Assembly (NCBI GenBank): GCA_021808525.1
Contig: JAKBBK010000020.1
Coordinates: 1-36,800, forward strand
DNA: 36,800 bases
Source: Pseudomonadota bacterium
Lineage (GTDB): Bacteria; Pseudomonadota; Gammaproteobacteria; Burkholderiales; Burkholderiaceae_C
Direction: 5' to 3'
Every line of letters begins with the position of its first letter. The stretch's first letter is position 1. The translations under genes were made by a program, and so were the position numbers. Positions 1-10,659 of this stretch are shown piece after piece. The notes under the pieces are model-generated. The model was not told the origin of the DNA. It ran no database searches and saw only the letters and a list, made by a program, of their open reading frames with translations.

Positions 1-2
1 AG

Positions 3-746
3 ACCCTGGCGATCAAGAGCAAGATCAAGTCCGCCCTGACCTACCCGATCGCGGTGATGATCGTGGCCATGATCGTGGTCACCATCATCATGCTGTTCGT
101 CGTGCCGACCTTCAAGGACGTGTTCTCCCAGTTCGGCGCCCAGCTCCCGGGGCCGACCCTGATCGTCATCGCGATGTCGAATTTCTTCGTGCATTACTGG
201 TACGTGATGGCGGCCGTGCTGGTGCTGGGGGGCTATTTCGGCTTCCAGGCCTGGAAGCGCTCCGAGCGCGTGCAGGAACTGGCCGACCGCGCGCTGCTGC
301 GCATGCCGGTGTTCGGCCAGCTGGTGGTCAAGGGGGCGCTGGCGCGCTGGACGCGCACCCTGTCGACCATGTTCGGCGCCGGCGTGCCGCTGGTGGAGGC
401 GCTGGACTCGGTGGCCGGAGCCTCGGGCAACATCGTCTACCAGCGCGCCACCGAGAAAATCCAGCAGGAGGTGTCCACCGGCACCAGCCTGACCCTGTCG
501 ATGCAGAACAGCCGCGTATTCCCGCCGCTGGTGCTGCAGATGGCCTCGATCGGCGAGGAGTCGGGCTCGCTGGACTCGATGCTCGGCAAGGTCGCCGACA
601 TCTACGAGGCGGAAGTCGACGAGCTGGTCAAGGCCCTGTCCAGCCTGCTCGAGCCGATCATCATCGTCGTGCTGGGCATCCTGATCGGCGGCCTGGTGAT
701 CGCCATGTACCTGCCGATCTTCAACCTCGGCAAGGTGGTGGGGTGA
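3..746 (+). CDS. pilC: Type IV pilus inner-membrane platform protein PilC (3' part)
   Basis: The C-terminal 247 residues of a type II secretion system F-domain protein; the reading frame is open at the left edge, so the gene begins outside the window. PilC is the inner-membrane platform that works with the PilB and PilT ATPases to assemble and retract type IV pili. The visible part starts in the run KSALTYPIAV, typical of the end of the first cytoplasmic F domain, followed by a hydrophobic segment (IVAMIVVTIIMLFVVPTF), a second membrane segment (WYVMAAVLVLGGYFGF), the second cytoplasmic domain with the family pattern 'R.LSTMFGAGVPL.EAL', and a C-terminal membrane helix ending LPIFNLGKVVG. The stop overlaps the pilD start by 4 bases (GTGA). 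pilB would be expected just upstream. Identification is firm; the choice of PilC over GspF rests on the pilD-coaE neighbours. Confidence 0.93.
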   Translation, partial: TLAIKSKIKSALTYPIAVMIVAMIVVTIIMLFVVPTFKDVFSQFGAQLPGPTLIVIAMSNFFVHYWYVMAAVLVLGGYFGFQAWKRSERVQELADRALLRMPVFGQLVVKGALARWTRTLSTMFGAGVPLVEALDSVAGASGNIVYQRATEKIQQEVSTGTSLTLSMQNSRVFPPLVLQMASIGEESGSLDSMLGKVADIYEAEVDELVKALSSLLEPIIIVVLGILIGGLVIAMYLPIFNLGKVVG

Positions 747-1582
747 GCGCGGGCTTCGCCGTATTCGTCGCGGCGCTGCTGGGGCTGCTGGTCGGCTCCT
801 TCCTGAACGTGCTGATCCTGCGCCTGCCGGTCATGCTCGAGCGCGGCTGGCGCGACGAGGCGCGCGCCACGCTGGAGTTGCCGCCCGAGGAGTCCGAGGC
901 CTTCGACCTGGTGCGCCCGCGTTCGCGCTGTGGCGCCTGCGGCCACGCCATCGCCTGGTGGGAAAACATCCCGGTGCTCAGCTGGCTGCTGCTGCGCGGA
1001 CGCTGCTCGGCCTGCGGCACGCGCATCTCCCTGCGCTACCCGCTGGTGGAAATCGCCGGAGCCCTGCTGGCCGCGGCGCTGGTGGCCCAGCAGGGCGTGT
1101 CGGCGTGGAGCGCCGGCACCGTGGTGCTGGCCTGGGGCCTGCTGGCGCTGGCGCTGATCGATTTCGACACCACGCTGCTTCCCGACGGCATCACCCTGCC
1201 CCTGTTGTGGCTCGGGCTGCTGCTGCACGCCTGGCTGGACCCGCGCTTCCTGCCACAGGCCGTGGCCGGCGCGGCCATCGGCTACGGCAGCCTGTGGTGC
1301 GTGTACCAGGGCTTCCGGCTGCTCACCGGCAAGGAAGGCATGGGCTTCGGGGATTTCAAGCTGTTCGCCTTGCTGGGAGCCTGGTTCGGCCCGCTGGCCC
1401 TGCTGCCCATCATCCTGCTGTCGGCCATCTGCGGTGCCGTGATCGGCCTGGCCCTCCAGGCCAGCGGGGCCTTGCAACGCGGCCGCCCGATGCCCTTCGG
1501 TCCCTTCCTGGCGGCCGCCGGGCTGCTGGCCCTGTTCCTCGGACCGCAGCGCCTGGTCGGCTGGGTGCTGGGCGGTGTCTGA
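743..1582 (+). CDS. pilD: Prepilin leader peptidase / N-methyltransferase PilD
   Basis: A 279-residue polytopic membrane aspartic protease of family A24 that cleaves type IV prepilin (and type II pseudopilin) leaders and N-methylates the new N-terminus. It carries the N-terminal methyltransferase-associated domain with a CxxC...CxxC zinc-type tetrad (Cys63, Cys66, Cys88, Cys91), then the two catalytic aspartate regions: the IDFDTTLLPD segment (about 139-148) and GMGFGDFK (about 199-206). Several hydrophobic stretches account for about eight membrane helices. The GTG start at 743 overlaps the pilC stop by 4 bases, and the 3' end overlaps coaE by 8 bases, so pilC-pilD-coaE look co-transcribed. 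Full length for the family, all key residues present. Confidence 0.96.
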   Translation: MSAGFAVFVAALLGLLVGSFLNVLILRLPVMLERGWRDEARATLELPPEESEAFDLVRPRSRCGACGHAIAWWENIPVLSWLLLRGRCSACGTRISLRYPLVEIAGALLAAALVAQQGVSAWSAGTVVLAWGLLALALIDFDTTLLPDGITLPLLWLGLLLHAWLDPRFLPQAVAGAAIGYGSLWCVYQGFRLLTGKEGMGFGDFKLFALLGAWFGPLALLPIILLSAICGAVIGLALQASGALQRGRPMPFGPFLAAAGLLALFLGPQRLVGWVLGGV

Positions 1583-2216
1583 TGCGCGGGCGCGGGCGGT
1601 GCCCGAGCGGCGCCCCTGCATCGGCCTGACCGGCGGCATCGGCTCGGGCAAGTCCGCCGTGGCGGACATGCTGCGCGAGTGGGGAGCCGCGGTGATCGAC
1701 GCCGACGCCGTCGCCCACGAACTCACGGCCAGCGGCGGCGAGGCCATCGCGGCCATCCGCGCGGCCTTCGGCGAGGCGGTGATCACCGCCGAGGGCGCGC
1801 TCGACCGTTCGCGCATGCGCGAGCTGGCCTTCGCCGACCCCGCGCAACGCGCGCGCCTGGAAGCGATTCTTCACCCCCTGATCGGTGCGCGCCTGCGGGC
1901 GCTGGCGCGGACGCTGCCGGGGCCCTACGTCGTGCTCGTGGTGCCCCTGCTGGTGGAGTCCCTGGCGCGCTGGCGCGATCGGGTGGAGCGCATCGTGGTG
2001 GTGGATTGCGCGCCCGAACTGCAAGTCAGCCGGGTCATGCGACGCTCCGGGCTCGAGGCCGCTCAGGTGCGCAGCATCCTGCGGGCACAGGCCACGCGCG
2101 AGCAGCGCCTGGCCGCGGCCGACGAGGTGATCGACAACTCGGGGGACCTCGACGCACTGCGACGCCAGGCGCTGGAACTGCATCGCCGCATGCTGGGCCA
2201 GGCACGCGACATTTGA
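1575..2216 (+). CDS. coaE: Dephospho-CoA kinase
   Basis: A 213-residue P-loop kinase that phosphorylates the 3'-OH of the dephospho-CoA ribose, the last step of coenzyme A synthesis in the cytoplasm. The P-loop [11 protein letters not shown] occupies residues 17-27, followed by the CoaE pattern [11 protein letters not shown], the LEAILHPLI segment and the VPLLVES motif. The GTG start at 1575 lies inside the end of pilD; the N-terminus is about 10 residues longer than in E. coli CoaE, so a later start is possible but no better start codon precedes the P-loop. pilD followed by coaE is a frequent arrangement in beta- and gammaproteobacteria. A 195-base gap separates it from zapD. Confidence 0.95.
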   Translation: MSDARARAVPERRPCIGLTGGIGSGKSAVADMLREWGAAVIDADAVAHELTASGGEAIAAIRAAFGEAVITAEGALDRSRMRELAFADPAQRARLEAILHPLIGARLRALARTLPGPYVVLVVPLLVESLARWRDRVERIVVVDCAPELQVSRVMRRSGLEAAQVRSILRAQATREQRLAAADEVIDNSGDLDALRRQALELHRRMLGQARDI

Positions 2217-2241
2217 ATTCCCGCGACACATGCGTGACAAT
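2213..2241 (+). promoter_or_regulatory. Candidate sigma70 promoter for zapD-yacG
   Basis: TTGAAT at 2213-2218 and GACAAT at 2236-2241 are separated by exactly 17 bases; each hexamer matches the consensus at 4 of 6 positions. The -35 overlaps the coaE stop codon. It is the only reasonable promoter-like pair I see in the 195-base coaE-zapD gap, but it is weak and unproven. Confidence 0.3.
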
Positions 2242-2319
2242 GGCGCGCGACGGGCTGCCCCGGGCCGTCCCGGGCCGCGTGCGCCGGGGCGCCGAGGCTC
2301 GCCGACCCCACCCGAGAAG

Positions 2320-2336
2320 GGCGCCACGGTGGCGCC
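2320..2336. repeat. Near-perfect palindrome upstream of zapD
   Basis: GGCGCCAC and GTGGCGCC flank a single central G. The two 8-base arms are exact reverse complements. It lies in the coaE-zapD gap, about 75 bases ahead of the zapD start. It could be an operator or an RNA hairpin that opens its central pairs into a loop. No T-run follows, so a classical terminator is unlikely. Confidence 0.45.
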
Positions 2337-2411
2337 AATCGCCGCTATCCTCACAGCTGCTTTCGCCGCACCCCGCCCGGCCGCCCGCCGGGCCCCAACT
2401 CGTCCCGGCCC

Positions 2412-3164
2412 GTGATCCTGTACGAATATCCGCTGAACGAGCGTGTTCGCACCCTGCTCAGGCTCGAATACCTGCTGCGTCGAAATGCCTTCCTGATGCA
2501 ACGGGGCCATCCCTTCGACCATCACCACGCGCTGCTGTCCATGTTCGAGATCATGGACGTCACCTCGCGCCAGGACCTCAAGAGCGACATCCTCAAGGAC
2601 CTGGAACGCCAGCGCCAGCAATACCTGGGCTACCGTGGCAATCCGGCGGTGTCCGAGATCACCCTGGAGGAAGTGCTGGCCGAGATCGACGCCTCCTTCC
2701 AGCGCCTGAGCCAGCAACTGGGCAAGCCGGGGCAGAGCCTGCTGGACAACGAATGGCTCATGTCCATCCGCAGCCGCGCGGGCATTCCGGGGGGCACCTG
2801 CGAATTCGACCTTCCGGCCTATTACGCCTGGCAGCACCTGCCGGAGGAACAGCGCCGCGAGGACCTGATGCGCTGGATGGAGGTGTTCAACCCCATGTCC
2901 ATGGCCGTGGAGGTGCTGCTGCGCATGCTGCGCGACGGCGGCGTGCCCCACAAGAGCGTGGCCCAGACCGGCAGCTACCAGCAGAACCTGGGCGGACGCA
3001 GCTACCAGTTGCTGCGCCTGCGCGTGGACGGCACCCTGGGCGTGATTCCGGAGATCACCGGGCATCGTCTGATGATCTCGGTGCGCTTCATGCGCCCGGA
3101 TTCGGACTGGAAACTCAAGCCCGCCGACAACGACGTGCACTTCGAGCTGTCGCTATGTCCGTGA
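2412..3164 (+). CDS. zapD: Cell division protein ZapD (YacF, DUF1342)
   Basis: A 250-residue cytoplasmic protein of the ZapD family, which binds the FtsZ C-terminal peptide and crosslinks FtsZ filaments in the Z ring. The N-terminus [20 protein letters not shown] is the family signature, followed by an alpha-helical half and a C-terminal beta-rich half containing the [12 protein letters not shown] segment and a conserved '[15 protein letters not shown]' type pattern. The GTG start at 2412 is fixed by the family N-terminus, although no clear Shine-Dalgarno sequence precedes it. The 3' end overlaps yacG by 10 bases. Neighbours coaE and yacG match the E. coli coaE-zapD-yacG order. Confidence 0.96.
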   Translation: MILYEYPLNERVRTLLRLEYLLRRNAFLMQRGHPFDHHHALLSMFEIMDVTSRQDLKSDILKDLERQRQQYLGYRGNPAVSEITLEEVLAEIDASFQRLSQQLGKPGQSLLDNEWLMSIRSRAGIPGGTCEFDLPAYYAWQHLPEEQRREDLMRWMEVFNPMSMAVEVLLRMLRDGGVPHKSVAQTGSYQQNLGGRSYQLLRLRVDGTLGVIPEITGHRLMISVRFMRPDSDWKLKPADNDVHFELSLCP

Positions 3165-3388
3165 ATTCCCCCCGCCCCGGCGCGCGCATCGTGCCCTGCC
3201 CGGGCTGCGGCACGCCCACGCCCTACGGCCCGGACAATCCCTGGCGACCCTTCTGTTCCGAGCGCTGCAGGAACGGCGACCTCGGCGCCTGGTCGAGCGA
3301 GAGCTACCGCATGGCCGTCAAGCCCACCGAGGCCGACGACGACATCCCCGAGGCCCAGGCCCCGCGCCAGGACTCCCCGCGGCATTGA
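3155..3388 (+). CDS. yacG: DNA gyrase inhibitor YacG
   Basis: A 77-residue zinc-binding protein of the YacG/DUF329 family, known to bind the C-terminal part of GyrB and inhibit gyrase. Four cysteines form the treble-clef zinc site: Cys15 and Cys18 in CPGCG, Cys34 and Cys38 in FCSERCR. The family signature continues as [11 protein letters not shown]. The acidic, disordered tail ([14 protein letters not shown]) is also typical. The ATG at 3155 sits inside the end of zapD, indicating translational coupling. It converges on the mutT gene with only 39 bases between the stops; that gap holds GC-rich short inverted repeats but no clear terminator. Confidence 0.95.
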   Translation: MSVNSPRPGARIVPCPGCGTPTPYGPDNPWRPFCSERCRNGDLGAWSSESYRMAVKPTEADDDIPEAQAPRQDSPRH

Positions 3389-3427
3389 CGGGACCGTGGC
3401 CCGGCGGGCCGCGACCCCGGGCCGGGC

Positions 3428-3883
3428 TCATTCCCGGTGGGTAGGCCCGGCGTGGCCGCGTTCCTCGGCCAGCCAGCGCAGCACGGGAATCGTGCCCGGA
3501 AGCACCGGCCCCACCTGCACGGGCAGTTCCTGCCAGGCCAGTTGCTGGCCCTCGCAAGGCCGCGGCTGTCCGCTCCAGCGCCGCACCTTGCAAAAGCGCA
3601 GGTCCACGCGCGCATGGGGATAGTCGATGATGCAGGACTTCCAGAACTCGCCATCCTCGATCTCGATGGCCAGTTCCTCGCGCAACTCCCGACGCAGCGC
3701 CTGCACCAGGGTCTCGCCCGGTTCGATCTTGCCTCCGGGAAATTCCCAGTAGCCCGCCCAGGGCTTGCCCTCGGGCCGGCTGCCCAGCAGGAAGCGCCCG
3801 TCCGCCAGCAGCAGCACGCCCACGGCCACGGGCACCGGCGTGCGCTCGACCGCGGCGTCGCCCAGGTCCTGCACGGGCTTCAC
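3428..3883 (-). CDS. mutT: MutT-type Nudix hydrolase (8-oxo-dGTP diphosphatase)
   Basis: A 151-residue Nudix hydrolase. The Nudix box lies at about residues 51-73 (GKIEPGE, then seven residues, then RELREEL), with alanine where the consensus EExGU has glycine. Ahead of it is PWAGYWEFPGGK, the pattern of MutT proteins that hydrolyse 8-oxo-dGTP to 8-oxo-dGMP and so prevent A:T to C:G transversions. The start is a GTG at 3883 that overlaps the stop of the upstream ATPase gene by 4 bases (GTGA), so the pair is translationally coupled. mutT close to secA is also the E. coli arrangement. The exact substrate is inferred from family and position. Confidence 0.9.
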   Translation of the reverse strand: MKPVQDLGDAAVERTPVPVAVGVLLLADGRFLLGSRPEGKPWAGYWEFPGGKIEPGETLVQALRRELREELAIEIEDGEFWKSCIIDYPHARVDLRFCKVRRWSGQPRPCEGQQLAWQELPVQVGPVLPGTIPVLRWLAEERGHAGPTHRE

Positions 3884-4803
3884 TTCCGGCGCCGCCCGCA
3901 GAAGTCGCGCGCGAATTGCCAGGCGATGCGCCCGGAGCGCGAACCGCGTTCCAGCGCCCACAGCAAGGCTTCGGCCTGCGCGGCCCTCGCCTGCTGCTCG
4001 CTCAGCCCGAACACCTGCAGCCAGTGCTCGGCGATGCGCAGGTAATGCTCCTGGTCGAAGGGATAGAAGCTCAGCCACAGCCCGAAACGATCCGACAGCG
4101 AGACCTTCTCTTCCGTGCCCTCCCCGGGGTGCACCTCGCCGCTGTCGCTGTGGGTGGCCTCCAGGTTCTCGTGCATGTACTCGGGCAGCAGGTGGCGCCG
4201 GTTGGAGGTGGCGTAGATCAGCAGGTTCTCGGCGGTGCCCGCCACCGAACCGTCCAGCACCGACTTCAGCGCCTTGTAGCCGGGTTCTCCCTGGTCGAAG
4301 GACAGGTCGTCGGAGAACACGATGAAGCGCTCCGGGCGGCCCCGCACCATGTCGACCAGTTCCGGCAGGTCGACGAGGTCGGCCTTGTCCATCTCGATCA
4401 GGCGCAGGCCCCTGGGTGCGAAGGCATGCAGGCAGGCCTTCACCAGCGAGCTCTTGCCCGTGCCGCGCGCGCCGGTCAGCAGCACGTTGTTGGCGGGGCG
4501 CCCGGCCACGAACTGGCGGGTGTTGCGTTCCAGCCGGGCCTTCTGCTCGTCGATGCCCTGCAGGTCGGAGAAACGCATCACCGCCGGATGCGGGACCGGC
4601 TGCAGCCAGGCCTGCGAGCCGCGACGCCGCCAGCGAAAGGCGCTGGCCGCGCTCCAGTCGGGCGCCGCGACGCCGGGGGCAAGGGTGTGTTCCAGGCGGC
4701 TCAGCACGCGCTCGGCCTGGTCCAGCAGGCCGGCCAGCCGGGCCATCGGGTCCGCGGCCGGGGCCGCGGCGGGCAGCGCCGGCGCCACAGCTTTGCGCGC
4801 CAT
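3880..4803 (-). CDS. DUF815 family AAA-type ATPase
   Basis: A 307-residue P-loop ATPase of the DUF815 family. After an Ala/Pro-rich N-terminus and a short helical segment (about 20-45), a AAA core follows: 'DLQGIDEQKARLERNTRQFVAG' region at about 80-101, Walker A GARGTGKS at 111-118, Walker B IVFSDDLSF at about 161-169, a sensor-1-like YATSNRRHL, and the distinctive 'EEKVSLSDRFGLWLSF' stretch. No membrane segment or signal is visible. The cellular role of the family is not established. It begins 2 bases after the argJ stop and overlaps mutT by 4 bases, so it is embedded in a secA-argJ-ATPase-mutT operon, a common Burkholderiales order. Confidence 0.9.
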   Translation of the reverse strand: MARKAVAPALPAAAPAADPMARLAGLLDQAERVLSRLEHTLAPGVAAPDWSAASAFRWRRRGSQAWLQPVPHPAVMRFSDLQGIDEQKARLERNTRQFVAGRPANNVLLTGARGTGKSSLVKACLHAFAPRGLRLIEMDKADLVDLPELVDMVRGRPERFIVFSDDLSFDQGEPGYKALKSVLDGSVAGTAENLLIYATSNRRHLLPEYMHENLEATHSDSGEVHPGEGTEEKVSLSDRFGLWLSFYPFDQEHYLRIAEHWLQVFGLSEQQARAAQAEALLWALERGSRSGRIAWQFARDFCGRRRK

Positions 4804-4805
4804 GC

Positions 4806-6041
4806 TCAGCTCCGGTAGTCGGCGTTGATCGACACGTAGTCGTGCGACAGGTCGCAGGTCCACAGCGTGGCGGCCTGCTCCCCACGACCCAGCAGGATGC
4901 GCACCAGGATCTCGGGCTTGGCCATCACGCGCTGGCCGTCGGCCTCGCGGTAGTCCGGATGGCGCCCGCCGCGAGTGGCCACGTGCACGTCGTCGAGGTA
5001 CAGCTCCACGCCGTCGACGTCCAGGTCCTCGACCCCGGCATAGCCCACCGCCGCGAGAATACGCCCCAGGTTGGGGTCGCTGGCGAAAAAGGCCGTCTTG
5101 ACCAGCGGGGAATGCGCCACGGCGTAGCCCACGCGGCGAGCCTCGTGCACGCTGCGCGCGCCCTGCACCTCGATGGTGATGAACTTGGTCGCCCCCTCGC
5201 CGTCGCGCACGATGGCCTGTGCCAGGCTCCGGGCCACGCGCAGCAGCGCGGCCCCCAGCGCGCGTGCCTGTGGCGAGGCGGCGTCGGAGATCTCCGGCAG
5301 CCCCGCGGCGCCGGTGGCCGCCAGCACGAGGGAATCGTTGGTGGAGGTGTCCCCATCCACCGTGACGCAATTGAAGGAACCGTCGGCCACCTCGCGCACC
5401 AGTTGCGCCAGCAGCGCCGGCGCCACGGCCGCGTCGGTGGCGATGAAGCCCAGCATGGTCGCCATGTCGGGGCGGATCATGCCCGCCCCCTTGGCGATGC
5501 CGGTGACGTGCACCGCCACCCCGTCGATCACCAGGCGCTCGCTGGCCGCCTTGGGCACCGTGTCGGTGGTCATGATGGCCGCCGCCGCATCGGCCCAGGC
5601 CCGCTCGCGCAGGTCGGCCAGCGCCCGCGGCAGGCCGTCGCGCAGGCGCTGCAGCGGCAGCGGCTCGAGGATCACCCCGGTGGAAAAAGGCAGCACCTGC
5701 CGAGCCGGAACCCCCAGCAACTGCGCCACCGCCTCGCAGCTGGCGCGCGCGTCGGCCAGGCCCTGGGCGCCGGTGCCCGCGTTGGCGCAGCCCGTGTTGA
5801 CCACCAGGGCGCGCACCTCGGCGCAGCGCGACTCACCCAGGTGCTCGCGGCAGACCTGCACCGGAGCGGCACAGAAACGGTTGCGCGTGAACACCCCGGC
5901 CGCGCGGGTGCCGGCCTCGAAGACCAGCAGGGTCAGGTCGCGCCGTCCGGCCTTGCGGATGCCGGCCTCGGCCACGCCGATGCGCACTCCGGCCACCGCG
6001 TGCAGCGCGGCCGGGTCGGGTGCCTGCAGATTCACGGCCAT
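4806..6041 (-). CDS. argJ: Bifunctional ornithine acetyltransferase / N-acetylglutamate synthase ArgJ
   Basis: A 411-residue ArgJ. The enzyme transfers the acetyl group of N2-acetylornithine to glutamate (cyclic arginine pathway) and in bifunctional forms also uses acetyl-CoA. The precursor cuts itself into alpha and beta chains before a nucleophilic threonine: the motif [16 protein letters not shown] is present, with the predicted cut between Ala194 and Thr195. Other family marks are [12 protein letters not shown] near residue 80 and the C-terminal [15 protein letters not shown]. The ATG at 6041 is preceded by a strong GGGAGG Shine-Dalgarno sequence. It lies 37 bases downstream of secA. Whether it is mono- or bifunctional cannot be read from sequence by eye. 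Confidence 0.96.
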   Translation of the reverse strand: MAVNLQAPDPAALHAVAGVRIGVAEAGIRKAGRRDLTLLVFEAGTRAAGVFTRNRFCAAPVQVCREHLGESRCAEVRALVVNTGCANAGTGAQGLADARASCEAVAQLLGVPARQVLPFSTGVILEPLPLQRLRDGLPRALADLRERAWADAAAAIMTTDTVPKAASERLVIDGVAVHVTGIAKGAGMIRPDMATMLGFIATDAAVAPALLAQLVREVADGSFNCVTVDGDTSTNDSLVLAATGAAGLPEISDAASPQARALGAALLRVARSLAQAIVRDGEGATKFITIEVQGARSVHEARRVGYAVAHSPLVKTAFFASDPNLGRILAAVGYAGVEDLDVDGVELYLDDVHVATRGGRHPDYREADGQRVMAKPEILVRILLGRGEQAATLWTCDLSHDYVSINADYRS

Positions 6042-6078
6042 GGCCGTACCTCCCTGGAAATCCGGATGATCGATGCGC

Positions 6079-8877
<2,799 letters not shown>

Positions 8878-8961
8878 GGATCTGGGCATGGGCGGCCACG
8901 CAGGGCGGCTACCGCCTCGCGCCAGGGGCTGGGACCCCTACGGCCTGGACGCAAAACGGCC

Positions 8962-8967
8962 ATTCTA
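8962..8967 (-). promoter_or_regulatory. Candidate -10 element for secA
   Basis: On the minus strand TAGAAT (5 of 6 to TATAAT) lies about 85 bases ahead of the secA start in the divergent secA/DUF721 region. No convincing -35 hexamer is found at 16-18 bases. Two short stem-loops (GGCGG-CTA-CCGCC and AGGGG...CCCCT) would fall in the 5' leader. Tentative. Confidence 0.3.
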
Positions 8968-9022
8968 GTCGCCAGCGCCGGATGTCCGTCGCCACGGCCG
9001 CTCGCGCGACAATACGGGGCAA

Positions 9023-9490
9023 ATGGCCACCGAACCCACCCCCGCCAGGACCTCCGCCAGGGGGCCGGGCCCGAGCCGCCGCGCCGCCGGCGGCGGCCCC
9101 GGCCGCAGCGCCACGCTGCACCAATGGATGCAGCGCTCGCCGCTGCTGCTGAGCCTGCAGCAACAGGCGCTGGATTCCCGCCGCATGGGCGAGGAGCTGG
9201 CGCGCGCGCTGGGGCCGGACCTGGCCGGCGGGGTGCAGCCGGGGCGCTTCGCCGAAGGCAGCTGGACCCTCAGCGCCAGCTCTCCTGCCGTGGCGGCCAA
9301 GCTCAAGCTGCACGTTCCGCTGCTGCTGCGCCGTCTGCAACAGGCCGGCTGGGTCCTCGCGCGCATCCAGGTGCGCGTGGTGATGCCCCAGGGCCAGGGG
9401 GGTGCCGGCCGGGCCGGGCCGGTGGCCCAGCCCAGCACCGCGCCAGCCGACGTGCGCGAGCGCCTGCGCGCGCTGCGCGAACGGCTCTGA
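9023..9490 (+). CDS. DUF721 / DciA-like protein
   Basis: A 155-residue small basic protein with an Ala/Gly/Pro-rich N-terminal tail, then a compact alpha/beta domain containing 'GSWTLSASSPAVAAKLK' and 'LLLRRLQQAGW.LARIQVRV', the pattern of DUF721 proteins (KH-like fold). DciA, the best-studied member, loads the replicative helicase DnaB in bacteria without DnaC. A short disordered tail follows with ADVRERLRALRERL. It is divergent from secA and convergent with lpxC (19 bases between the stops), the usual place for this gene in betaproteobacteria. The DciA function is inferred from family membership; I did not see motifs proving DnaB binding. Confidence 0.75.
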   Translation: MATEPTPARTSARGPGPSRRAAGGGPGRSATLHQWMQRSPLLLSLQQQALDSRRMGEELARALGPDLAGGVQPGRFAEGSWTLSASSPAVAAKLKLHVPLLLRRLQQAGWVLARIQVRVVMPQGQGGAGRAGPVAQPSTAPADVRERLRALRERL

Positions 9491-9509
9491 GCCGAGGCGC
9501 GGAGCCGGA

Positions 9510-10439
9510 TCAGTACAGCAGGCTGCGCACCGAGGCGCGAAAACCCGCGGGGGCCTCGGACTCGTCGTCGAACACGACCATCTCGAAGGCCTCGGGGTCG
9601 TTGCCGAGGGCGCGCAGCAGGGCGTTGTTGAGCGCGTGCCCGCTGCGGTAGGCGCTGTAGGCGCCCAGGATGGGATGCCCGATCACGTACAGGTCGCCGA
9701 TGGCGTCGAGCATCTTGTGCTTGACGAATTCGGCGTCGAAGCGCAGTCCGCCCTGGTTGAGAATGCGCGACTCGTCCATGACGATCGCGTTTTCCAGGCT
9801 TCCGCCCTGGGCCAGGCCGATCTCGCGCAGGGCGTCGACGTCGCGCATGAAGCCGAAGGTGCGCGCGCGGGCGATTTCCCGCACGTACTCGGGCATCGAG
9901 AATTCGAAACGGAAGTCCTGCGCGGTGCGGTCGATGGCCGGATGCCCGAACTCGATGGCGAAGTCCAGCCGGAATCCGTCATGCGGCTCCAGGCGCGCCC
10001 ATTTCTCGCCGTCGCGTTCCTGCACGCGCACTTCCACCGGCTTGCGCACGCGCACGAAGCGCCGCGGCCGGTCCTGATCCTGCAGCCCGGCCGACTGCAG
10101 CAGGTAGACGAAGGAGGAGGCCGATCCGTCGAGGATGGGGATTTCCTCCGCGTCGACCTCGATCACCAGATTGTCCACGCCCAGGCCGCAGCAGGCCGAC
10201 AGCAGGTGCTCGACGGTGTGCACCTTGACGCCATCCGCGCCCAGCGTGGTGGCCATGCGGGTGTCGACCACCGCCCGCGGGCTCAGCGGGATGCTCACCG
10301 GCTGCGGCAGATCCACGCGGCGCACGACGATGCCGCTGTCGGGGGGCGCGGGCAGCAGGCTGAGTTCGACGCGCTCGCTGCTGTGAAGCCCGACGCCGAC
10401 GGCACGAGTGGCGGAACGGATCGAGCGCTGCGCAAGCAT
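9510..10439 (-). CDS. lpxC: UDP-3-O-acyl-N-acetylglucosamine deacetylase LpxC
   Basis: A 309-residue zinc deacetylase that carries out the committed step of lipid A synthesis. The zinc ligands and catalytic residues are all visible: HTVEH with His78, HKMLD with His241 and Asp245, and GHALNN with His268, closely matching E. coli His79, His238, Asp242 and His265. Catalytic Glu77 is in the same HTVEH motif. The start is the ATG at 10439, which gives the family N-terminus [18 protein letters not shown]; an upstream in-frame TTG at 10469 would add ten residues and is less likely. It lies about 220 bases downstream of ftsZ with its own AT-rich leader, so it may have a separate promoter. Confidence 0.97.
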   Translation of the reverse strand: MLAQRSIRSATRAVGVGLHSSERVELSLLPAPPDSGIVVRRVDLPQPVSIPLSPRAVVDTRMATTLGADGVKVHTVEHLLSACCGLGVDNLVIEVDAEEIPILDGSASSFVYLLQSAGLQDQDRPRRFVRVRKPVEVRVQERDGEKWARLEPHDGFRLDFAIEFGHPAIDRTAQDFRFEFSMPEYVREIARARTFGFMRDVDALREIGLAQGGSLENAIVMDESRILNQGGLRFDAEFVKHKMLDAIGDLYVIGHPILGAYSAYRSGHALNNALLRALGNDPEAFEMVVFDDESEAPAGFRASVRSLLY

Positions 10440-10488
10440 CGACGGGTCTCTGGAATCTGGTTTTTTCAATCGAGGCGAACTTTCTTAT

Positions 10489-10505
10489 TGTCAATATTTA
10501 TTGTA
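10489..10505 (-). promoter_or_regulatory. AT-rich candidate promoter region for lpxC
   Basis: An AT-rich island in otherwise very GC-rich DNA. On the minus strand it holds TACAAT (10505-10500), a good -10 hexamer, and immediately after it TTGACA (10494-10489), a perfect -35 hexamer. Neither has a strong partner at the right spacing: the hexamer 17 bases after TTGACA is GATTGA. The island suggests independent lpxC transcription, but which element is used cannot be decided here. Confidence 0.4.
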
Positions 10506-10558
10506 ATCGCATTCGCAACGGCATGCCTCGCTGCCGCGGACGCCGCGGCGACGGCGAC

Positions 10559-10652
10559 GCGCCGGCAGGGCCACGGGGACGGGCCCTGCCGGCGCGCCAC
10601 GCGAGGCGTGGCGACGGAGATTCTGGTTCGCGGACGCCGGACTCGTCCGCGA
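10559..10652. repeat. Three tandem inverted repeats between ftsZ and lpxC
   Basis: Three consecutive exact stem-loops. First, 10559-10572 pairs with 10582-10595 (14 bp, arm GCGCCGGCAGGGCC, 9-base loop). Second, CGCCACGC at 10595-10602 pairs with 10606-10613 (8 bp, 3-base loop). Third, TCGCGGACG at 10628-10636 pairs with 10644-10652 (9 bp, 7-base loop). The third starts only 8 bases after the ftsZ stop. None is followed by a T-run on the minus strand, so they may act as Rho-linked ends, mRNA 3' stabilisers or a partial terminator before lpxC. Confidence 0.6.
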
Positions 10653-10659
10653 GACCGCC

